DNA of 64,000 nt, taken from NCBI GenBank assembly GCA_037013685.1, contig CM072885.1:63529785-63593784 (forward strand). The letters are read 5' to 3'. How positions within the stretch are numbered: the stretch's first letter is position 1; every line of letters begins with the position of its first letter. This DNA comes from Acridotheres tristis (taxonomy: Eukaryota; Chordata; Aves; Passeriformes; Sturnidae). The position numbers and the translations under genes are program-made. This document shows, in pieces, positions 1 through 14,452 of this stretch. The notes beneath the pieces were generated by a model. That model was not told the DNA's origin. It searched no databases and saw only the letters and a list, made by a program, of their open reading frames with translations.

Positions 1-3000
1 ACAAGATTTATCCCATTCATTTTGAAGAACTTCTAGCATATTTGGGGAAGCCTTTTAAATTGTTTCAGAGAAACAAATAAAAAGTGCCTATTCCCCCCCC
101 ACCACATTCCCAAATGCATCATGATTCCCAGGAACTCAGCTAGAACTTTGCAATTAGGGAATTTTAAAGCTTGTCAAAGCTGCAGACAATCTGAGGCCAG
201 ACAATGCAGCATAGACATAACACAATTAGAGTGAGTGTTCCAGTTATAAAATAAATCGAGATGTGCATAATAGGGAAAGGAGTGAACAAGGGCAGAGGGG
301 GAAGTGAAGGGCTCAAATTTCTTCCTCAGCCTCAGTGGTTCTTAAACAATTGCATGGAGCTGCATGCTCCAAGAGGGTTTGAATTTGTCTCATTACTCTC
401 TAGGAAAGCTGCTCCTTCTGTCCTGTTCCTTCCCCAGACAAAAAACCCCTTTTTTCTATTCTGGGCTCAAGCTTATTTCTCTGTTTCCTGTAAAATCATA
501 TTCTTCATGCAGGTGTGATCCTTGCAGCTCTTAAAACCCAGAGCCACGGTGACCTGATGTAATACAGTTCAGCAAATAAACAAAGCAAATGGGATTTGTT
601 CACTGATATTTTCCTCCTAAAGACCATTTTAACTCTTGTGCCTCTCTCTGCTCCTTCAGCTGCCTGACTGCTGGACAGTCCCAGGCCACACTTAACCACT
701 GCCCTATTTCCTTTATTATGGCACATTCAGGCACTGGAGGAAAAAGACTCTGCCAGCTCAAACTCCATAGTGTGTCTGATAAAACTGATATTTATATTTT
801 TGTGCAAAGCCATCAGGGAGCCACAAGAAACATCTCTTAGTACAGCATGCTCTGCCACCAGGATCCTTTCATGGGGTGACCTCCTTCAACAAAGAGCCTC
901 AGCTGATGCACTTCTTCATTAGCAAAGTGTTGTAGGGCCTTCTGGGCCCTGTGACTGTCCTGGGGTATCTGATCTAATTTCTTAATTTTAATTATTGCTA
1001 CAGGACTAAAGGCAGCAATTCAGAACAGTGTTTAACACTGGGGAAAAGAGAACACACTCTACTTTGCCTGTAATAATTTGGATTTCTTTGCACAATAGAC
1101 AGGGTGCTAAGCAGAACTTCACAGGAGTTCTCTATGAGTGCTATTAATTTATTTTTAACATGGTAGGATAGTATATACGGAAAGGCAACTGAAAATACAG
1201 AGGTATTTATGCAGGATATTAATTTTTGTACTTAAAATTCTTTCTGCAGCAGCTCGGAGGCAGATGACACTCCCTGTTCACCTCACTGGGAGAACTCAGG
1301 GTTTAAATAAGGCTTCTCTAACTAGTTAAAATTTCTTGGCAGTTTATTACCTTGGTCCTTAATTACATTCATTTCCCTATGGAGATTCCTTTGACAGAGA
1401 TTCTCCATCACATGACTGCTGGAAGATTTCCAGCAATTCACATTTTTCCCCATTAATTTCAGACTCAAATATTGAGTAGTTTTGGGACTGAAGAGACAAT
1501 AAGACTGAATTTCTGATTTGTAGAGCTGGATATACATGTCCTGGGATATAGCATATACTATTAATTCATGCCCCATTGGATGTCTGAAATGTCTGCTGTC
1601 TAGGGGAACTCTCAAAGTTTGTGCTTCAGCAGCAAATCAAAAGGAATAATGTGATGATGGCTTAATGCCTCTGAAGGTAATGGAAGTGTCAGAGACTCTT
1701 TAGCTCATAATGTGAGAAGCTGATGAGAGAATACAAGACCTGAATGCTGGAATTAAGCACAGACTGAAACACTAAAGTTTGTAGATGGTGGAGGATAAAC
1801 TTCATTTTCTCTGTGTAAGCCACATTGATCACTGGATTGCATGCAGTGCAATAGGTTTTAATGGTTGTGGAAGTTTTGAACAAATCCAATTGGACTTGGA
1901 GGCAAAATGGAGCTCAAAGGCATTTTCAGACCCACGGTGTCTATATCAGTTTCTAACCAGCTGTCTGCCAGCACCGTTGAGAAGAGAACCCAGTCTGAAG
2001 TCACAGCACAGCATTCCTCCTCCACTAGCACTTTCCTCAGCCTCACTCTTCAAAAATAATTCCAAGCATCTCTTAAAAAAAAGGAGTTTAAGGAATGCTA
2101 TGTGGATTCCTGTGACAGGAAATGTCCTCCAGGCTTCCCCTGCTTTCCAGTTCTTAACTGCCTTCTCATCTGATGAAAGTGCCTGTGCTGTGCTGCCACA
2201 GCTCCTGGCAATTTCTGAATAAGTAACCCCTCCATGGCACTGTGCTCCTACCCAGCAGGTCCTTGTATTCTGAGAATTGAAAAAAAAAATTCTTTCATTT
2301 CCTCAGAGATCTCTGGATGATGTTAATAATTTACCATGTCTTATTATAGAGGGTTACTGTTCTACCCAAAAGGGCCGTATTAATCAGGCCTTTCAACCAT
2401 AATCAGATGAGAAATGCCTGCTTTTCCAGCTAATTCCCAGAAATAATGCCTGTCCATAAAGGAGGAATTGAGCCTGACACGAATGTACTTTTTGAAATCA
2501 TACTGCTATTAGCCAGAGCTTGCTACATATCTGGAAATAGTAATTTGTTTATATTGCTGAAGTACTCCTAAAATTTCTTTATGCTAATTTAACATTTTAC
2601 TAGGATGTATCTGGTAGTTTCTGTGTTATAGGTTGAAGGGGAGGTGAGGGGGGAGATGCTCGTTTAGTTTTCACTGGCAAGTCCTTTTTCCTCTGTAAAA
2701 CTTTTGAAGTATGTCTCTAGGAGAAATGTAAAATCCCCAGTGTCTGTTCCTTGCACGTGTTTGCATTCAGAGGGTTACAGATGCTCAGTCACAGGAAACA
2801 GTCGTGGCAACACAAGAAACAGAGAAAATTAACAAGGCACTGCAAAGCAGAAGGAAATCTGCACAAGTACAGAACCCAGGAAATGGCAAAAGGACAGATA
2901 TCCACATGTACTGGATATGTGAACTTCCAGGTATTACTTACTTGTACATCTTGCAATGTAATTCCAGCACAGTTGCAGTTTTAGCTGGTTTATGACTTTG

Positions 3001-6000
3001 GAGCCAGATGTACCCAGAAAGGAATCAAAACACTAAAGTAATCACAATAGCCATGTATGTGATTTAAGGTATAGATATTTAAAAACCCAGTTAAAAAAGG
3101 AAAACCCTGGGAAGGCCTATACATCATAAACATGTGTAAATATGTATTTTTTAACTCATTATTTGAGATGAAGGCAGTGTTGGGATATGGTGAGCAGATG
3201 TGATGTCCTGGTCAGGAGCTTTTCCAACACTCAGCACCTTCCCTGATCATTTGGTATTTCTTCTAGGACAGCAAGTACTTAGGAGGGACCTGGGAAATGG
3301 AAACTTAGAAAGCTTTGTGGGTTTTAGCTGATGTAAAATTATTCCTATCTAGTATTTATTTAATAAGTTTGCCAAATGCAGCACGTAAGTGCTTTTAACA
3401 GAGACAGGCATTTGAAACTGTGGGAGCTCTGTATATTCGCTAAGACACTTTACATGCAGAGATTATTTCCTTTCCCATCAAAAGGCAGACAGAAATAACG
3501 GAATTTAAACAAGCCCATTGCCATGAATTGTGAACTTTCATACTAAGACTCCTGTCTTGTGCCATGTTTTCATACTCAAGGTCTGAGTGGTTTCGAGGAA
3601 CTCTGACTACAAAACAGGGACAGGGAATCAGATTCTAGGTGAGAGGAAGTGGGAAAACGGGAAATAACTGGACCTGTGAAAAAGAGGGGATGGGCAGGAG
3701 CAAAATGGGAGCATCTGAGACTAAAATGAAAGCTACAGGCAGTAAAGAACAAGAAGAGCTGTAGAAGGGTAGAAATCACAGTACCCCATAGCTCAGTAAC
3801 CTCTTTTATCTTTATTTCCCTTCAGCTCACTCCATCAATGCATCACTCAGGTTATTCAAGCATTAGCTGGTGCCATTCTGCAAGAGCAGCTTGTTTTGAT
3901 GAGTCCAGAACGTGGATTCAGCAGCCCCTGTGGGCTCTGAGAAAGCACAGGCAGGCACAGCAGGGTCTTCTGCAGGCACTGCTCTTCTAAAGCAAAGTGA
4001 TGCTTTCCTGCAGGGAAACCATCTCTTTGGTGCACTTCAGTGTGGAGATAACAGTGTACTATCTGCAAACAAATTATCCCTATTGATCTGCCCAGTTAGG
4101 TGTGCCTGCCAACATGTCATTAACTCCCTGCCACAGCTGGAGGAACCTGAAACCTGATAACACAATTTAAATGCATCCTTCTTGCCACGATTTCATTCCC
4201 TCAAGAAAAACTCTGTGGAATTCACCTTTTCTCTCTTGCTGGACCATTTCACATCCCAACTTGCTGTACCTATTCCAGGGGATAATAGTGTGTGCTTGGA
4301 GGGGAAAAGGTTTTTAAATGTGTTAGTCATGGCCACTGGTTAACATTTTATATGCAAGTAGAGTAGGCAACTGTAACAACTAAAAGGAGCTTGGTGGGAA
4401 ACAAACAAACCAACGATTAATTAATTAGTAATTAATTAATTAACAGTAATATCACAATATTAAAGTTTTTTCTGGTTTCTGCAAAGGATTCACTTTGTAA
4501 CTGTGTTGGAATTGCAGCTGGGCTGAAAAGTTCATTGAGAAGCATAGTCTTTCCTGATTAGCATATCTTCTGGAAAATCTGAGCTGTCTTCTTTCTTGTC
4601 TTGTGCCTAAATTTTTAAAAATAATTGTCTTAATACACTGTGTTCCCTAACATAATTTCTTTTTTTAACACAGTAACTGCGTTCTCTGTTTTTTTTAAGG
4701 GGAATTTGAAAAATTTTCCAATCAGTTGCGGAGGTTTACACTTCACTGTTGCTTTAGAAGACAGTAACTCATCAAAATTATTTCTATTTTTATCAAACAG
4801 GCTAAAAACTTCCTTAGGCAGTGGGAAGAGGTGAAGTTTGAGAGGCTGCTCATATCTGCCCTCTCAAGAACTCTGGCAGCTGCAGAATGACCTCTTTTGA
4901 AGTTCTCCAGTATGTTGTATTTAACAAATCTATGTCAAATTTTCAGCTGCCTACCAAGATCTTGCCCTTAATCCGTCATCAGTGCTCTCCCTTCCATGTC
5001 ATTCTTCCCTGGTACTGGTGTTTATGAGCCTTTGGTGTTTTAGCAGCTTCTTCAAGCCAAGTAATTGTGTCCTCTGGAGCCTGAAGGAGAGAAAAGGGTG
5101 GCACCATTCCCAAAGCCTTTCAGTCACTTGGGAGTTTGCACCCAAGAGTTACCTCCACATCCTTCAGAGGTTTTGAAGGAGGGAAGGACCATCAAGGCTT
5201 CCTGGTGCTGACTGCAGAAGGATCAGGGGCAGAAAACAACACAAAATCAGAAGAAGCAAAGAGAAGGTGAAATGTGCAGCTCAGCAATGCAGTTCCTTGG
5301 CCCAGGAAGTGTGGGTGACAAGAGTGAACAGAGTTTAAAGAGGGAGTTTGGAAGATCAGTGTAAGAGAAATACAACTGCAGGTTGTTAACTACAAAGGAT
5401 GCTCATGAGCCACAGGCTGTTAGACATTGGAAGAATATTGCAGAATTTTCCAAACCTGTGCTTCCCCACAGGGAAGTAATTCTGGCTGCTGGTGAGGACC
5501 TTTGGTCTGACCCAGGACAGGTGGTTTCACATTCCTGAGCAAGTAACCACCCTAACCAGAGCAGGAGGCTGGGGGCTTTATTTTGGCTTGGGTTCTATTC
5601 TAGAAGGGAAGGTCAGAGGCCAAAATGGGACACAAAGAATGAGGGACCGACCTTCTTCTTTGAGGTGTTTGGTTTTTCTTCTTATCAAAACTTCAAATAC
5701 CAAGCGTGCTTGGGTTCTTTAAACACAGCATGACTTCCCATTTCATCTTGACTTTTTTCCCCTCTCTAATCTAAACTTATCTACCTACCTAGAGAGTCCT
5801 TGATGCCTTTAAACTAACCTCAAGTACCTGGCTGAAGAATCTATATCTGGATTGAGGTCATTTGGAGGGTGCCTTTGCAGTCAGTGAAGCTCCAGTGGGT
5901 GATTCATTTTTGAGGTGGGCTGCACCTCCCTCAGCAAACATGAATTAACTATGTGGGAAACCTAACCTGACCTTGTTTCCAATTTAAGCACATCAGCTAA

Positions 6001-7314
6001 GTGTCTAACTTGTCAGGGCCTCAAGTGAGCAGAATTTACAACCCTCATACCTTCTATCCTTTCAGAGATTTATTTGCCCTGAAAGTTATCAGCTCTTTCC
6101 AATTTCCAATCCATAGAAACCATGGCGCAGCTGTTGTGACATGGGTATAAAATCAAAATCTATGATAAATAAAAATAAAAAATAGATGCTTGGGATCCTC
6201 CATTTCCAGATACTTTTCATGTACAAAGAACACTATCAGGGTTAAACAAGAACAAATTCAAAAGGCAGAATGGAGATATTTAATTTCCCTTAAAATTCAC
6301 AATTTTGCACTCTACAGCCAACAATGCAGGACCTGCCACAACATGTGGCCAATCTTCATTTTCTAAGTAGGGGAAGAAGGAGTCATCAGGATTTTATTTG
6401 CCAAACTATTGTTATATCTGTTTCTATTGGAATTCTTGTCTGATTTAGTAATCAAGCTAATTTTGCACACAATAAAATGTTGTCATGATGACTTAATTTT
6501 GCATTTTCCTAGGGAAAAAAAAGCAGATGCATAGATGAGGTTTTCTGTAACAAATCAAATGGAATGAGATTCTTAAAAATGAGCACTTAACAATTCTTAT
6601 TTCCAATACAGAGTACCACTATGGTTACCTCAGCTACCTCAGCTTTCCTTCTGGAAGCATGCAAGAACTTAAAAAATTATTCCACCACAGGCAGCAAAAC
6701 TCTACAAAACATTGCTATGATTTTTAGTTTTCTCCTCAAGAATTTCATCAGATGAGCAAGAGCAGTTTTGAGTCTTCAGTTTTGGCAGTATCCACACAAA
6801 CAGCGTGAGAGTTAAATGTCGTCTCTCAAGATTTTACAGTTCAGCTTTCATTTGGTGAAGGGATGATTCATATACACTTCATGTTGTCAGAGGGAGTTTA
6901 TCCAAAAGGGATTTTTCTGAGTGAGGCTTTCATGCTTCCTTTGTCTAGAAGGTTCAAGTATCATCATTTCACAGATGAGAAGGTTCCTTCCTGAGCATCC
7001 TCAAATGTACACTGGGGCTCATTATTGTCCCTTTCTCTTGACATGGTCACGAAGCACCAACCAGCACAGGTCTTCCCACAAATACTGGTGCTTGCATATT
7101 TATGTTCTAGAATGACCAAAATCAGGATTTTACCAGAGGCTGGAAGGATCTCGAACACTCTTTCAGACGCTGGCTGCTCTGAAGCTCCTCCCTCACCCAA
7201 CTTTGCTCTCTTCTTTAGAAACCTTTGTGCTCTGCTGCAAACACCTAGAGAAAAATTCCACGGGGAAGAAACCAGTCTTTGCTGGAGGAAGGAAAATTCC
7301 ATGGGAATAAAACA
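1..7314. other. upstream non-coding DNA, no gene seen
   Basis: This stretch is A/T-rich and has only short scattered open frames, none with a recognisable domain or plausible coding composition. A small tetranucleotide tract of ATTA units lies at 4416-4444. I see no CR1 tail, LTR or RNA gene here. It is probably intergenic DNA upstream of the SHISAL1 promoter. Distal enhancers could be present but cannot be recognised from one sequence alone. Confidence 0.6.
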
Positions 7315-7553
7315 GGGAAGGGAAGGGAAGGGAAGGGAAGGGAAGGGAAGGGAAGGGAAGGGAAGGGAAGGGAAGGGAAGGGAAGGGAAGGGAAGGGAAG
7401 GGAAGGGAAGGGAAGGGAAGGGAAGGGAAGGGAAGGGAAGGGAAGGGAAGGGAAGGGAAGGGAAGGGAAGGGAAGGGAAGGGAAGGGAAGGGAAGGGAAG
7501 GGAAGGGAAGGGAAGGGAAGGGAAGGGAAGGGAAGGGAAGGGAAGGGAAGGGG
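7315..7553 (+). repeat. (GGGAA)n pentanucleotide microsatellite
   Basis: An uninterrupted array of about 48 GGGAA units covers 239 bp. The + strand is pure purine. Runs of three G separated by AA repeat throughout, so the G-rich strand meets the usual sequence rule for G-quadruplexes with two-base loops. Two long open frames cross it on the + strand (starting at 7025 and 7279), but only because the pentamer has no stop codon in any frame. They are not genes. Confidence 0.98.
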
Positions 7554-10500
7554 GTTTTCCTGACCTTTTCCTAAGGTTCTGCTGCCATTTTAATACTCAA
7601 TGAGTATGAAACTTTGCACAAAGCATTGAAGATACTGGAAGCAAAATTAATTAGTAGTGTCAAATATTAATTACCCAGACCAGACTGCTGCTTCTTCCTG
7701 GGAAAAGGCTCTTGGTGACTGGAATGTGTCTCATACTGCAGGGCTGGTTTTGTTAGTGAGGTGCATGAGTAAGTTGCTGCATAAGGCGTGAGATGCTGCC
7801 TAAAAGAGCAGTATCTGCCTTCTTGAAACAGCTTTTCACACACTTTCTCTGTGTCACTCTATATGTGATATGGCTCAGCTCGTTATCATCAACCAAAGAC
7901 CATAAATAGAGAGTAAAAGTTAGTATAGAGAGTAAAAGCTTGCTTAAGAAAGAGAGAAACATGTTGTAGTTAAAATTTATTTATACACAATCTGTGCAGA
8001 CAGTGGAAATTTCAGATACATTTTAGAGGGAGGGGGGCATAGTTCTTGGATCTGCAATACAAAGACCATTAGTTTACTAGATTATTTTCTTGTTAATTAA
8101 AATGAAACATAAGAGTTTTGCTAAATCTCCTACCCTTACTTTTTTCTTCATGATCTCTCATTTTTTCTTTTCTCATAAACAGTTGGATTACTTTTGTCAG
8201 ATAAGTATTCTTAAAAATAATGATATCCATTCCATTTGCATGCCAGCTAGAAGAAAAATAAATTCTCTTTCTCTCATATTTCCATGTAATTTCTCTTTTT
8301 GAAAATATTTTTTTCTCCCTTTGTTACTTTCTTCCTGGGAATTTTATTGTGCATCAGTACTTGAAATCTCCCAAAGAACATAACATTCCAAATAAGAAAT
8401 AAAAAATAGAACTTATTATGATAAATGCCTTCCAAAGAGATGTCTTTTTTTTTTATGAGAATATAAACACAGACTCTTTCATCAGAATATTATAACTTAG
8501 ATCCTCATATGCCTCTGAGCCTGTCATTATTTATAAAAATAATGATGTGTCATTGCTATACACTCCTGATTTCAGCTGCAATTTAAGCACTCCAGGGAGG
8601 TACCAGCAGTGCCTAAATCATGAACTCTTTCCTCAGAGTCCTGTTTCATTTGGGCCGTTCTGCCTCCAAAATCAGCCCCCAAGGGGACAGGGGTGATCCT
8701 TGGCTCAGCAGCCTCCCCAGCCTGGGAGCTGGGGAAGGATGGAATAACAAGTGTGGTTTGCCTCTCCCTGCCAGGAAGGATTGTCCTGTTGGAAAGTGCT
8801 GGTTCCGTTTCTGATCTTTACAGATTGCTTGCAAAATGTGAGAAAATCATTTGCTCTGCCTTTGTTTCAGCACTAAACTTCTGACAAAGCAGGTTTTGGT
8901 GCTTCCTTCCTTTACCCCATCTTTTTAAAGCATTCCTATTATGAGAGATTCTAGACAGGGAAATCAGCTGTATTTGCCCAAAATTTAATCCAGTGGGAGC
9001 CTTGTGTCTGTAGCAGCAACTATGGAAATATTAGTGACTATTCATCAATTGTTTATGTAATTCAAGGTTAGATATGCATTCAGGATTTTACAAACAGATG
9101 AAAGTTCAGCCAGATTTCTAAACAAAGTATGATCTTAGAAAATTGTGGCAAATGACATTTATAGTGGAGAATCAGACTCAAAATTGTACTAATTACTTAT
9201 TTATCAAAATGCATTTGTTGGACAGTCAGAATTCTACACTGATTTGACTGATGGATTAAAAATGGAAACAATGTTATTAATATAAATATGCTGAATTAAT
9301 ACAAGATTTTTCAACTTTTGCCTTCAAAATCGGTTTGAAGTTGCCAACATTTTTTTTAAAACAGAAGGGATTAAAGAATTAAAGATAGCACTTCTCTTCT
9401 GGTCAGTGAAAACATTCAGTAATTCTGAATTATTACTTTTACAACCTGTGCTACTTAAAAAAGTTAAGTTTAGCCCAGTGAAAATGTGAGGTAGCAGATA
9501 TTGAGTTCATTTGGCTTAGACCAGGCAATTAGCAACAAAGTTGGCATTTTTTCTTGGTTGGACTGTACAGCTGGCTGGATGTCCATGTATTTTTTTTCAT
9601 AAGCCAAACTACTAAGAAGCTGTCTCTCCAGATTTCCAGAGCTTTAGTGCCATGAATATAAGAGCAAATGTCAAGAACAGAGTCAATTTTCTCAAATAAA
9701 CAACAGAATGTCTCAAGATGTATAAGGAGCTGTGTCACTGTCTACACTTCTAACTCTATGGAGGATTTCAACTTTTTTTTTTCTTTTGTATCAAAGATGA
9801 ATTGGATTATCATTTATCATGGTGTCATGTTCCTTAAAAAAGACAATGTGGTAATAACAGGATATTTTCACGTTCCTATTTTATTTAGTACTTCTCCTTC
9901 TGAGTCATTAATTATTTTTGACAGTGCCTGGTCTTTCAGGTCATAGAGGCAAAATTAGCAGACTCGGCTCACTTTTGCCCAAAAGTGAACCATTTCTACT
10001 GCCAAACAGATCCCACACATTTCAATGGATCCTACTGATTCTCGGGTAGGAGACAGGACTGAATGCTGACCACCAGAAACTGCAGGAAGGTTGTAGAGAA
10101 GGGAGGAAGGCCAGAGGGATGATTCTCCCAGCACATCTTTTTGGGGTTTTTCTGGGCAAGCACAAAGGGCTCATTTTGTGTGCCTTGGGGTAATGATGTC
10201 CCCGTGTGCTGTGACAATGACACACCAAAGATTCTCTCTTGGCATAAACCAACCTGTTGCTGACAGAGTCTGAGCAACTGTACACCTGCATCTTACACAA
10301 ATAAAAGGGAATGGGGTTATTTTGCCTCTGTAGGAGGAAGGAAAGTCTCTTTAGTCACATGAAGCATCACCAACCCAGCCCACCATTGTCTCTGTCCTCT
10401 CAGAGCAGCACAATGTGGGACAATGAAAACAGAGTTATTTGAAATACTGCCTGCCCACCTTGTGGTCTCAAAAACCCCACATCTCTCCATTCCCTCTCCT

Positions 10501-12020
10501 TTGACTGCCACTGAGGTTTCTCTTTGCCTGCCAATACTTTTCTCCCAGTCTGTACTAGGTTTGACATTTTGGCAAAGCAAGTATTTTTTTTCCTGATGAA
10601 GGAAGGAATTGGACACCATAGCAGCTTTTTGTCATGGGTAGTCCAAGTGAACTACAAACTCAAATGTAGCATGAACAACATGGACATTCTTCAGGGAATG
10701 AAAGGTCCAGCACTAGCCACGGTTTTTTTGTTGAATTCCCATCTCAGTTTTCAGTGTAATGCCAACTTAAGCTACTGCCAAGAGCAAAAGGAATGAGATC
10801 AGTAACAAGATTTGCCTCGAGTGAAGCACATGGTGTAAGTCTCTCCTAGAGATAAACACCAGACTCACTGAACTATGAGTATGACTTATAAAAAATAATG
10901 ATTTTGTATAGCCTCTAGATCTTCCTGCTGCTTCTACATTAGTAATTGGATCCTTCCATACTCAAATAGTATTTCAACTGGTGCTGCTTCAGAACAGTTT
11001 TGCATGTATATCTTCTATAAAAAGGAAAGAAATTAATCTTAAAAATGCATTCTGTAATAAAGGACAGAAACCTCATTCTTTCTGGTATTGAAAATGCTGT
11101 TAGGAGAACTTATCATGAAGGGAAAACAGGAAGATTATTTAGGGAAGACAAAGAACAGAGGAAATCCTACTAATGACTCAATTGAATACAGAAACCTTAA
11201 CATTAAAACATCTATCATAATTTAGTCTGAAATCAAAATACTGATTTCAGTTTATGAATGCAGTGAGGGAGTGGGAGAATGGGGGAATCCTACTGCTAAA
11301 ATACCACTTGTCAGGAAATTGAGGAACTTGAAATTTGGTTTGGCTTCATGATCCATGCACTGTCATGCCACATCTCCTAAATAAAGCAGAGGCAATCAAA
11401 AGTGGCAATGTGGCATGTGCTGGATTCATTATGACAGCAGCATAATCTGCTCACTTCAATCTGCAGCTCTGGTCATGTTATATCACTTAGACACACAGAT
11501 CTCGACATAGTAAGACAAAATCTGGATTCTTGATGCCTTCCATCCTAAGTTTACAGCTCACCAAGCAAGGTACCAATATTCTATCAATTAACTTAAAGAA
11601 AAAAAGTAGCTGGAACCTCCTTTTTTGTCACAGGAGTAGAGGGAAAATACAGAAACGAAAAGCAATTAAAGGACATTACTGCAGTTATTTATGTTGGTAT
11701 CAGGTTGTTTGAAAATGCTGGTCATAAAGCTGAGCAGAAAGCTAAGACTGTTAGGTCTTATTTCTGTAACATGAGGTTTCAATATCATCTAAGGACCTTT
11801 TCCACCTTTAGCATCTGTAAACCCACCCAGGCTTCTGCAACTTCAGCTCAAGGGACTGAAATCCCAACGTGGCCTTTGTTCCTTTTCCACAAAGGTTAAC
11901 AGTACTTGCAGCAATGGGAAAATGCATCACTCTCCCTGGAAGAAACTTGGGAAAGCTGTTTTTCCCATGTGGGACTTACCCATTTTTCACCTTTATCAGT
12001 GGCTTGCGTGAATTTGTTCT

Positions 12021-12125
12021 CTGCATGTTGGGGAGGGTTTTTTGGGGGTGGTGGGGTTTTTCTGTGTTGTTATTTTATTTTGTTGTTGTTGTTTTGTTTG
12101 TTTTTTGGGGTTTGTTTTGTTCCTT
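12021..12125 (+). repeat. G/T-rich low-complexity tract
   Basis: The + strand is almost entirely G and T, with repeated GTTGTTGTT and GTTTT units. Its first part, at 12030-12056, has four runs of three or more G separated by one, six and four bases, which fits a G-quadruplex motif. Three overlapping open frames here are an effect of composition. Confidence 0.8.
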
Positions 12126-13096
12126 TTGCACTGTTCCCATGAGCAGCTAGATGCTGGAGAAAGGATATTGCATTCTGGGGTTCAGGGACTTGGATGGTGT
12201 TTGTGGACTTGTGTTGACATGGTTTATACTTTTTATTCAGACACTCTTTCTTGTTCTTTTTGGAGTGTAATGGACCACAGCAGGCAATTTTGTGTTAGGT
12301 ACACTGGGAGAAGGGCAAGCAGCTGGAAAAATAGGAGAGGATGCAATTTCATTTTAGGATCTTCCTCTTGAATTCATTTAATAATTTAAATTGCATGGGT
12401 GTCAGACAAGGTTGCTCTGAGTGCCCAGTCAAGGGGAACTTTTTTTAAGAACACACTGGAGTTCTTCCACAATATTCAGATGTTTCTTTCAAAAATTGTG
12501 ATTGAATAGTTTTCCAGGGAAGTACATTAAATGAACTGCTCCCTCCTTTCTTCCTCTGCCACAGACACAGAGCTAGCTAAAAGGCACCTGAAAAACAGAA
12601 CAAGCCCTCACAGCAACTGAAAACATTAGGAAGATATAGACACATATACACATAAAATCCAGAGGAAGTGACTATCTTTAATAAATTCTTCCAGTATTTG
12701 CAATTCAAATGTTATATTGGTGTGTGAGTGCCAGAGAGAGACCTAAAATGAAAATGACTGGGAAGTCACTGTTTTTATTGCAAACAGAAAGAATGGTACA
12801 AGGTAATCAAACAGCATACACAATGAAAAACAAATTAGATTTCTGAAACTCTTCCTATTTCTACTGACTCCCATGTGGCACTTGCAACATGAGCAAGCAA
12901 ACTTGTTTATTTTATAAGTATCAGGCAAAATCCTTACACCCTTCCCATTCCCCCCATGCCAATCTAACATCACACGTGGTGACAAATTGATTTAAGAGCT
13001 GCTTTCTCAGCCAGCCTGCAAAGAGATGTTGTCTCCCTTCAGCTGCTTCCATTGAAGAGGGTAAGCTACAGAAATAGGGAGGGGTGGTCCCCGACA

Positions 13097-13198
13097 GAAT
13101 ATAGTTTTCTGGTTTGAGCTGGGTAAGGGGTAAAATCTGAAAAATAAATGGTGAAGAATATAACTTTCTGGTTTGAACTGGGTAAGGGGCAAAATTAG
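13097..13198 (+). repeat. imperfect direct repeat, period 59 bp
   Basis: A segment of about 43 bp beginning 'gaatatagttttctgg' at 13097 recurs at 13156 as 'gaatataactttctgg', with about four mismatches. The two copies are separated by 16 bp of unrelated sequence. This is a local duplication of unknown origin. The divergence shows it is not very recent. Confidence 0.85.
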
Positions 13199-14383
13199 GC
13201 ACAGCCAGCTGCACTTGAAATGTCTGGGCTGCTCTGAAAAGTCAAAGGTGAGCTGAAATTTGGGCAGTTGAAGAAAACAGAGCTGAAGTCCACTGGAGAT
13301 ATTAAGACATCATGATATTCCTTTACAAAAGATAAGGTACTCTCACATTTTGATTATAATACCAATTAGATGGGAGAGAGGTGAGAATTATTGCAGGGTT
13401 TATATCTTGGTAGGGATAAATATGTAAATTGATCACCCGAGAGAGATTGCCTGGAAGCCACTTCAACTAATGGTTCTCATTTCTCACTATTCTTCAGCAT
13501 TTCTGTCTTCTAAGTATTTTTGACTTTTTAACATCAGGGAACTTGGCAGTGACTCATGTAATCTGTGTTCTACCCCTGCCTCTCCCATCATTTCCCTGGG
13601 TGATCCTCGAACAAGTTACTTCATTAATTTTAATTGGATGCTGTCATGAGGAAAGACTTGTCGGGCTGGGCTGTGAGTCTGCACTTATTCAATCCTTGTT
13701 CACACAAATTCCTGTTAATTCTAGTGGGAATTTTCTCTGTGTGAAGACTGCAAGGTTTGCCACGACTGCATGGGCTTAAAAGGTGGCAACAGTGGAATCT
13801 GGTGACATTCAGGTTTCTTAGAATCTGCTATTAAGACTTATCTTCTTGTTTGCCACTTGGACACATTCAGACCCTTCCCAGGCTGATTCCAACCACAGCA
13901 AGCATTGCCAAGTGAGTCTGTATTTCTGTTAGCAGCTCTGCCCACTCCATTCAAACTTTGGGCAAGTCTTGGTCATGAAGGAAAAAGCATAAAATTATGT
14001 GTGATTATTTTTTAACCTACCACTGTGAAGCAAAAATGAACAGGTAGATACAGTTCCCACCTCTAAACAAAGAGAAGAGCCCAAGAGGGCCAGGCTGGCT
14101 TCCATTGCAGCAGAAATCCAGCCAAATGTGATTCTTCTGCAGAGGAGACCAGAGACAGTTTAAACAGCTCTTACAAGATTCTTAAGAATACTGCAAATAA
14201 ATGGGATGTGGAAGCACTAGATTAGAATGTGAGTGTGCCTTATTTACATAGCTTTGTAGAGCAAATATTGCTATTATAATGAAAACGATGACAGCTTCTG
14301 ATTAAACAATATCATTTTAAATACAAGAGTATGAGAAAAATACAGGAGTCAGAAAAATTATTGGAACTGTGTAAAATAAAGGC

Positions 14384-14452
14384 AATAATAATAATAATAA
14401 TAATGCTGATAATAATAATAAGTAGTAGTAGTAGTATTCAATAATAATATTA
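14384..14452 (+). repeat. compound (AAT)n/(AGT)n trinucleotide repeat
   Basis: A run of AAT units, broken once by a GCTGAT segment, passes directly into five AGT units and then back to AAT-like units. It is a compound microsatellite. The minus-strand open frame crossing it (14317-14577), with stretches of tyrosine and leucine, is an artefact of the repeat. Confidence 0.9.

Larger units (their letters stand above)
7554..14383. other. upstream non-coding DNA, no gene seen
   Basis: This is A/T-rich unique-looking sequence without a supported gene. It contains a nine-base inverted repeat with a two-base centre at 9969-9988, a G/T-rich low-complexity tract at about 12021-12125 and a 43-bp direct repeat at 13097-13198. 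Open frames up to about 110 codons look random. Confidence 0.6.

Noticed and set aside
7025..7603. 192-codon frame of Gly-Lys-Glu-Gly-Arg repeats
   Set aside because: It is the translation of the (GGGAA)n microsatellite, which has no stop codon in any frame.
9969..9988. Nine-base inverted repeat with two-base centre
   Set aside because: Short hairpins of this kind are expected by chance in 64 kb, and there is no supporting context such as a T tract or gene end.
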